Positions 31,692-36,256 of a DNA stretch of 36,256 nucleotides are shown here, piece after piece; positions within the stretch are counted from its first letter, which is position 1, and every line of letters begins with the position of its first letter. The position numbers and the translations under genes are program-made. The notes under the pieces were generated by a model, which searched no databases, was not told the DNA's origin, and worked only from the letters and a program-made list of their open reading frames with translations. This stretch comes from an uncultured Gemmatimonadota bacterium (lineage in GTDB: Bacteria > Gemmatimonadota > Gemmatimonadetes > Longimicrobiales > Gaopeijiaceae): the NCBI GenBank assembly GCA_938030915.1, contig CALHIO010000011.1, positions 1 through 36,256 on the forward strand, written 5' to 3'.

Positions 31692-31754
31692 AATGATATC
31701 ACCTCCCGCTCGAATTGTGTTGAGCTTGTCACATTGGCGGAATGCCTGCCGGGA

Positions 31755-31766
31755 CCCCTCGAGGGG
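31755..31766. repeat. 12-bp perfect palindrome CCCCTCGAGGGG
   Basis: Self-complementary 12-mer in the 232-base gap between the Rieske and M1 genes, 46 bases upstream of the hairpin at 31801. It may be part of the same regulatory region; chance is possible in GC-rich DNA. Confidence 0.35.
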
Positions 31767-31800
31767 CTGCGCACGCCGGTTGCCCATAAACTGCACAACC

Positions 31801-31830
31801 CTCCATGTTGGCGTCCCCATCAACATGGAG
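31801..31830 (+). promoter_or_regulatory. 10-bp leader hairpin covering the ribosome-binding site of the M1 gene
   Basis: CTCCATGTTG (31801-31810) pairs perfectly with CAACATGGAG (31821-31830) around a 10-base loop. The right arm ends in GGAG, the only ribosome-binding-like sequence before ATG 31841 (10 bases away). In RNA the stem would hide that site, so it could act as a thermometer, attenuator or protein-binding switch. As DNA it could equally be an operator. Confidence 0.55.
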
Positions 31831-31840
31831 ACACGTCCGG

Positions 31841-33487
31841 ATGCGACACCTTCTGCTCCTTAGCGCCCTCCTCATCGGAGGCCCCGAGGTGCCCGAGGCG
31901 CCCCTTTTCGATGACTATCCCCGTCGCATCGGGATCGACATCGAGAACTATCGGTTCGAACTGACCCTGTCCGACGAGACCGATATCGTGGTCGGCCGCA
32001 CGATCGTGTCCCTCCGATTCACGAACAACGGGGTCACCGAGCTTCCCCTCGACCTCATCGAAGTCGGCGACGGCGACCGCGGCATGTCCGTCCACCGAGT
32101 GTCGACGGACGGTGATGAACTGGACTGGGTGCACGAGGACGACCTGCTCACCATCGGCCTCGCAGAGACGGGACGGTCCGGGGACCGGGTCGACGTCGTC
32201 GTCGAGTATTCTGGCGTGCCCGCCTCAGGCCTTGTTCCCGGACCGAACAAGTACGGCGACCGGACCTTCTTCAGTGACAACTGGCCGAACCGGGCTCGGA
32301 ACTGGCTGCCGACCATCGACCATCCGTACGACAAGGCGATGAGCGAGATGGTCGTCACCGCTCCGTCCCACTATCAGGTGGTCTCCAATGGCGTCCTTGT
32401 CGAGCAGACAGATCAGGGCGACGGCACCCGAACGACACACTGGAAGAACTCGATACCGATCGCGACGTGGCTTTACGTCCTCGGCGTAGCCGAGTTCGCG
32501 GTCCAGCACGTGGACGAATTCGAGGGTCGTCCCATCGAGACCTGGGTCTATCGACAGGATCGCGACCCCGGTTTCTACGACTTCGCGGTGCCCACGAAGG
32601 CGGCGATGGAGTTCTACGACGAGTATGTGGGCCCCTTCGCCTACGAAAGGCTCGCGAACATCACATCACCCGTGACGGGCGGTGGTATGGAGGCCGCGAC
32701 CGCCATCATGTATCACGAGAGTTCCGTGACAGGGGACCGCTCGGTACGGTGGCGCAACGTGATCATCCACGAAGTCGCGCATCAGTGGTTCGGCAACGCG
32801 GTCACCGAATCGGACTGGGACGACATCTGGTTGAGCGAAGGATTCGCAACCTACTTCACGCTCCTCTTCATCGAGCACGCATACGGGAGAGACGAGTTCG
32901 TCGCCGGGCTTCAGAGCTCAGCGGCCCGCGTATTTGCCCAGTATGAGACCGACCCCGAATACCGCATCGTCCACGACGATCTGTCGGACATGAGACAGGT
33001 CACCAGTGGCGCGACCTACCAAAAGGGTTCGTGGATTCTGCACATGCTCCGAAGCCGCATGGGTGACGAGGCATTCTGGAGGGGCATCCGCGCCTATTAC
33101 GCACGATACATGAATGCCAACGCGACGACGGCTGACTTCAGGAGCGTGATGGAAGAAGCGTCGGGCCTCGATCTCGAACTCTTCTTCGATCAATGGCTCT
33201 ACAGTGGAGGGAATCCCCGACTCGAAGGCTGGTGGGCGTACGATCCGGATGCACAGGCGCTTCGCATCGAAATCAACCAGACACAGACCGCAGGCCCGAC
33301 CTTCGACCTGCCTCTCGAAGTCGGAATTCACTTCGATGGCACGACCCTGCCCACCATGATCGAGACCGTCCCGGTGGACGGACGCTTCCACCGATTCGTG
33401 ATCCCTGTCGACGGTCAGCCCACGAACGTGACCCTGGATCCCCGGGTGAAGACGCTCTTCGAGTCCGACTTCGGACCGAGGCAGTAA
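31841..33487 (+). CDS. M1 family metallopeptidase (aminopeptidase N-like)
   Basis: 548 residues with a short signal peptide (MRHLLLLSALLIGG). The M1 zinc motif HEVAHQWFGN and the downstream glutamate in DDIWLSEGFATYF have the normal spacing, and the catalytic Tyr lies in YQKGSWILHML. The exopeptidase motif reads TGGGMEAATAI, with Ala in place of the Asn of GAMEN. The glutamate that holds the peptide N-terminus is kept. A C-terminal beta-rich region follows. It should be an exported aminopeptidase. The ATG at 31841 is chosen because the signal peptide begins there; an earlier ATG at 31805 has no ribosome-binding site. A D-aminoacylase-like gene follows 25 bases later. Confidence 0.9.
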   Translation: MRHLLLLSALLIGGPEVPEAPLFDDYPRRIGIDIENYRFELTLSDETDIVVGRTIVSLRFTNNGVTELPLDLIEVGDGDRGMSVHRVSTDGDELDWVHEDDLLTIGLAETGRSGDRVDVVVEYSGVPASGLVPGPNKYGDRTFFSDNWPNRARNWLPTIDHPYDKAMSEMVVTAPSHYQVVSNGVLVEQTDQGDGTRTTHWKNSIPIATWLYVLGVAEFAVQHVDEFEGRPIETWVYRQDRDPGFYDFAVPTKAAMEFYDEYVGPFAYERLANITSPVTGGGMEAATAIMYHESSVTGDRSVRWRNVIIHEVAHQWFGNAVTESDWDDIWLSEGFATYFTLLFIEHAYGRDEFVAGLQSSAARVFAQYETDPEYRIVHDDLSDMRQVTSGATYQKGSWILHMLRSRMGDEAFWRGIRAYYARYMNANATTADFRSVMEEASGLDLELFFDQWLYSGGNPRLEGWWAYDPDAQALRIEINQTQTAGPTFDLPLEVGIHFDGTTLPTMIETVPVDGRFHRFVIPVDGQPTNVTLDPRVKTLFESDFGPRQ

Positions 33488-33512
33488 CTCGATGTCGGAA
33501 AGGAGAGGAGCC

Positions 33513-34925
33513 ATGAGGATTCGCCCGTCTCTCGTCATCCTCGCGATCGCCTGCTCGGCGGCGGCGTGCTCGACAGCGGAGTCGTACGACGTGGTCATCG
33601 CGAACGGCCGGGTCATGGATCCGGAAACCGGATTTTTCGAGACCGCGAACGTGGGTGTCCGTGACGGGGTCGTCGCCATCATCTCCGGCGAAGTTCTGGA
33701 CGGGGTCCGGGTGATCGATGCGTCCGGTCACGTGGTGGCACCCGGCTTCGTCGACCTCCACGAGCATGGCCAGAACGAAGAATCATACGCGCTTATGGTG
33801 CGCGACGGTGTCACGACCGCGCTCGAGCTGGAAGTCGGGACGAGTGACATCGACCGGTGGTACGCGGAACGCGACGGCGGGCAGATCGTGAACCACGGGG
33901 TGAGCATCGGACACGTCCAGGTCCGCATGGACGTCATGGACGACCCGGGTACGGGCCTCGTTCCCGCGGGCATCGGCGGGTATGGATCCGCAACCCCCGA
34001 GCAACTCGACGAGATCGAACGTCTCGTTCGACTCGGACTGGATCAGGGTGCGCTGGCCGTCGGCTTCGGAAGTGCCTACACACCCGGCGCCGATATGCGG
34101 GAGATCCAGCGGCTCTTCGCCACCGGAGCCGAGTACGGGGCCCCTTCTCACATCCACATGCGAGGCGGGCTCGCCGGCCTTGATTCGACCCTGACGGCCG
34201 CCCGCGTCGAGAACGCCCCTCTGCATATCGTGCACGTCAACTCCAGCTCGGGCGCAGCGATCGAGGACTTCCTTTCCGCCATCGAGAGCGCGCAGGCGAC
34301 CGGCCAGGACGTCACGACCGAGACCTACCCGTACGGCGCCGGCATGACCGAGATCACGTCGGCGCTGTTCGATGACTGGGCGTCGTGGGATGACGACCGC
34401 TTCGCGATGCACCAACTGGTCTCAACGGGCGAGAGACTCGACCGGGCGTCGTTTCAGGCTGCGCGAGAATCCGGAGGGCTGGTGATCATTCACGGCCGCA
34501 CGGAAGAGATGACCCGCACAGCCGTGGCGAGCCCGATCACCATGATCGCGAGTGACGGCGGGATGGAGAACGGTCGCGGGCACCCACGCACTTCGGGGAG
34601 CTACGCCAAGGTCCTGGGTCGTTACGTCCGCGACGAGGGCCTGCTCACTCTCGAGGAGGCGGTCGCGAAGATGACGATCATGCCCGCTCGGCGGCTCGAG
34701 GCCCGAGCCCCTATGCTGGCGCGTAAAGGGCGTCTCCAAGTCGGAATGGACGCAGATATCACGGTCTTCGACCCCGGGACCGTTCTGGACCGGTCGACGT
34801 ACATGGACGCAACCATCCCGTCATCGGGTATTCCGTTCGTGCTCGTGAACGGTGCGATCGTGGTGGACGACGGCCAGCTAACGACCGCTCGGCCCGGGCG
34901 GGCAGTTCGAGCCCTCACCCGCTAG
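33513..34925 (+). CDS. Exported D-aminoacylase-like amidohydrolase (N-acyl-D-amino-acid deacylase family)
   Basis: 470 residues with a signal peptide and lipobox AAAC (about residues 16-19), then an amidohydrolase (TIM-barrel) fold. The early VIANGRVMDPETGF and VAPGFVDLHEHGQ segments (H-x-H metal pair) are typical of the N-acyl-D-amino-acid deacylase/D-aminoacylase group. Further motifs include HIHMRGG, HIVHVNSS and the metal Asp in MIASDGG. The C-terminal DADITVFDPGTV is the usual small beta domain. It hydrolyses N-acyl bonds; substrate preference is unknown. The ATG at 33513 has a strong AAAGGAGAGGAG upstream, better than an earlier ATG at 33492. It is co-directional with the M1 gene. Confidence 0.9.
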   Translation: MRIRPSLVILAIACSAAACSTAESYDVVIANGRVMDPETGFFETANVGVRDGVVAIISGEVLDGVRVIDASGHVVAPGFVDLHEHGQNEESYALMVRDGVTTALELEVGTSDIDRWYAERDGGQIVNHGVSIGHVQVRMDVMDDPGTGLVPAGIGGYGSATPEQLDEIERLVRLGLDQGALAVGFGSAYTPGADMREIQRLFATGAEYGAPSHIHMRGGLAGLDSTLTAARVENAPLHIVHVNSSSGAAIEDFLSAIESAQATGQDVTTETYPYGAGMTEITSALFDDWASWDDDRFAMHQLVSTGERLDRASFQAARESGGLVIIHGRTEEMTRTAVASPITMIASDGGMENGRGHPRTSGSYAKVLGRYVRDEGLLTLEEAVAKMTIMPARRLEARAPMLARKGRLQVGMDADITVFDPGTVLDRSTYMDATIPSSGIPFVLVNGAIVVDDGQLTTARPGRAVRALTR

Positions 34926-35061
34926 TCCGGCACAGCCATCCGTCGCGGCCGAGCGGGCGCCGGGCGCCTGAAGCCGGATTGCCCTGCGAAAGGTAGCTCC
35001 GCACTTTGGCGCGCCCTCCACGGTCACCGGCCACACCTCCACCGACAGCCCTTTTGTGCGC

Positions 35062-36256
35062 ATGTCTCGATCCACGCTCATCCAGCGTCTTCTCCTCACC
35101 CCCCTTGCGATCGTCCTGGTCACGGCGACTTCGACCCCGACGCGCGTGCACGCACAGCTCGATCTGGAAGCACTCCAGGACGAGGCGGTCACGTGGCTGC
35201 AGGAATACATCCGCATCAACACGATCAACCCGCCCGGTAACGAGACGGCGGGCGCGGAGTTCTTCGCCAGAATCTTCGAGGCAGAGGGGATCGAGTACGA
35301 GATGGCCGAGTCCGCCCCGGGGCGCGGCAACATCTGGGCGCGCCTCCAAGGCGGCGACGAACCCGGAATCGTGCTTCTGCATCATATCGATGTGGTGCCG
35401 GCGGACGAGCGCTTCTGGACTACCGACCCGCTTTCCGGCGACTTGCGGGACGGGTACGTGTACGGGCGCGGAGCACTGGACACGAAGACGAGTGGAATCC
35501 TTCACCTCGCGACCTTCCTCGCGCTGGCCCGCACGGAAACGCCACTGAATCGGGACGTCATCTTCATGGCCACCGCTGACGAGGAGGCGGGCGGATTCTT
35601 CGGCGCCGGCTGGCTCGTCGAGAATCGGCCAGAACTGTTCGACAATGTCGGCTTCCTTCTCAACGAGGGCGGTGGGGGATCCGACGTGGATGGAACCGTG
35701 AACTTCGGCCTCGAAGTCACGCAGAAGGTGCCATACTGGCTGCGGCTGACTGCCACGGGTGAGCCCGGCCACGGATCGCGACCGCTGGTCAGCTACGCCT
35801 CGACGGAGATGATCGCGGCGCTGGAACGCTTTCGACTCCATCAGTTCGAGGCACGGGTCATCCCGGCTGTGGACGTCCATCTCAGTGGAATCGCAGACCG
35901 TCACCCCGAGCCATGGCGCAGCCGATTCACCGACATGGCAGCCCATGTCGGTGATCCCGCTGTGATGACGGAGTTCCAGATGTATGACCCCGGACTGCAT
36001 GCCCTCACCCGCAACACCTGCTCGATCACACGATTCGAAGGCAGCAACAAGATCAACGTCGTGTCACCCGAGGTCGCCGCGGAGATCGACTGCCGGCTGC
36101 TACCGGATCAGGATCCGGACGCATGGCTCGCGGAGGTACGGGCGGTGCTTGGTTCGGAGATCGAGGTCGAGGTGCTGATGGGCTTCACACCTGCGGTTTC
36201 GTCCATCGATACGGATCTGTACCGCGCGGTTCGGGACGTCACACTCGAGGAGTTTC
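35062..36256 (+). CDS. Exported M20 family peptidase (3' end cut by window edge)
   Basis: The frame from ATG 35062 is open for 398 codons to the window edge. A signal peptide ends near RVHAQ (about residue 32). The M20 di-zinc motifs follow: LHHIDVVP (His and Asp), GRGALDTK (bridging Asp), ATADEEAGG (Glu pair), and GEPGHGSRP in the dimerisation domain. The long EFF segment and the insertion after GHGS fit the carboxypeptidase/dipeptidase group (M20 with exported relatives). It is separated from the deacylase by 136 bases, so it may have its own promoter, which I cannot locate. The C-terminal metal His lies beyond the window. Confidence 0.9.
   Translation, partial: MSRSTLIQRLLLTPLAIVLVTATSTPTRVHAQLDLEALQDEAVTWLQEYIRINTINPPGNETAGAEFFARIFEAEGIEYEMAESAPGRGNIWARLQGGDEPGIVLLHHIDVVPADERFWTTDPLSGDLRDGYVYGRGALDTKTSGILHLATFLALARTETPLNRDVIFMATADEEAGGFFGAGWLVENRPELFDNVGFLLNEGGGGSDVDGTVNFGLEVTQKVPYWLRLTATGEPGHGSRPLVSYASTEMIAALERFRLHQFEARVIPAVDVHLSGIADRHPEPWRSRFTDMAAHVGDPAVMTEFQMYDPGLHALTRNTCSITRFEGSNKINVVSPEVAAEIDCRLLPDQDPDAWLAEVRAVLGSEIEVEVLMGFTPAVSSIDTDLYRAVRDVTLEEF

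Noticed and set aside
34915..36000. Minus-strand open frame of 361 codons opposite the M20 peptidase
   Set aside because: The plus strand encodes complete M20 motifs; the antisense product has no recognisable features.

Overview
The window reads as a chromosomal stretch of a GC-rich, Gram-negative, aerobic heterotroph. The PIG-L deacetylase with a long C-terminal extension, the carboxypeptidase-regulatory/plug proteins and a cytochrome b fused to two cytochrome c domains together resemble Gemmatimonadota. That assignment is an inference from gene content; there is no rRNA or other phylogenetic marker here. Coding density is high, no gap between genes exceeds about 235 bases, and I see no tRNA, rRNA, CRISPR array, insertion sequence or prophage.

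Layout. 1-8263 (minus): a BMP-type nucleoside/small-solute ABC importer (lipoprotein, double ATPase, two permeases) with 1-4 base junctions, then a large secreted PIG-L deacetylase and an edge-truncated iron-type solute-binding lipoprotein. 8415-12687 (plus): a sodium:neurotransmitter-symporter family transporter, a TetR regulator with a palindrome over its own promoter, a secreted triple carboxypeptidase-regulatory/plug protein and a DUF1499 lipoprotein. 12721-15147 (minus): a MarR regulator, ArsM arsenite methyltransferase and a PD40 propeller protein, with matching operator-like sites before marR and arsM. 15267-19780: an M23 endopeptidase, a small ribbon-helix-helix gene with a palindrome and a truncated partner, and a four-gene minus operon (HTH/zinc-ribbon membrane protein, RDD protein, CcdA, DsbA-like lipoprotein). 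19906-21963 (plus): alpha/beta hydrolase, an unknown 83-residue protein, PduO-type cobalamin adenosyltransferase and a diverged SpoT/Mesh1-like HD protein. 22013-27617: a second plug protein, a 7Fe ferredoxin, a tiny membrane protein, an M20 peptidase, a lipoprotein with a third plug-like domain, a DUF1707/LiaF-like protein and a dienelactone-hydrolase lipoprotein. 27703-36256: cysteine synthase, a monohaem cytochrome c, a two-polypeptide quinol:cytochrome c reductase (Rieske plus cytochrome b/c fusion), an M1 aminopeptidase, a D-aminoacylase-like amidohydrolase and an edge-truncated M20 peptidase.

Together the genes suggest a scavenger that imports nucleosides and amino acids, hydrolyses peptides and N-acylated compounds outside the cytoplasm, respires with a low-potential (menaquinol-type) bc complex and methylates arsenic. 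The most unusual items are three barrel-less TonB-plug-like proteins, the MarR-ArsM operator pair, the Asp-to-Glu-substituted HD protein, the ribbon-helix-helix remnant cassette and a hairpin that sequesters a ribosome-binding site before the M1 gene.
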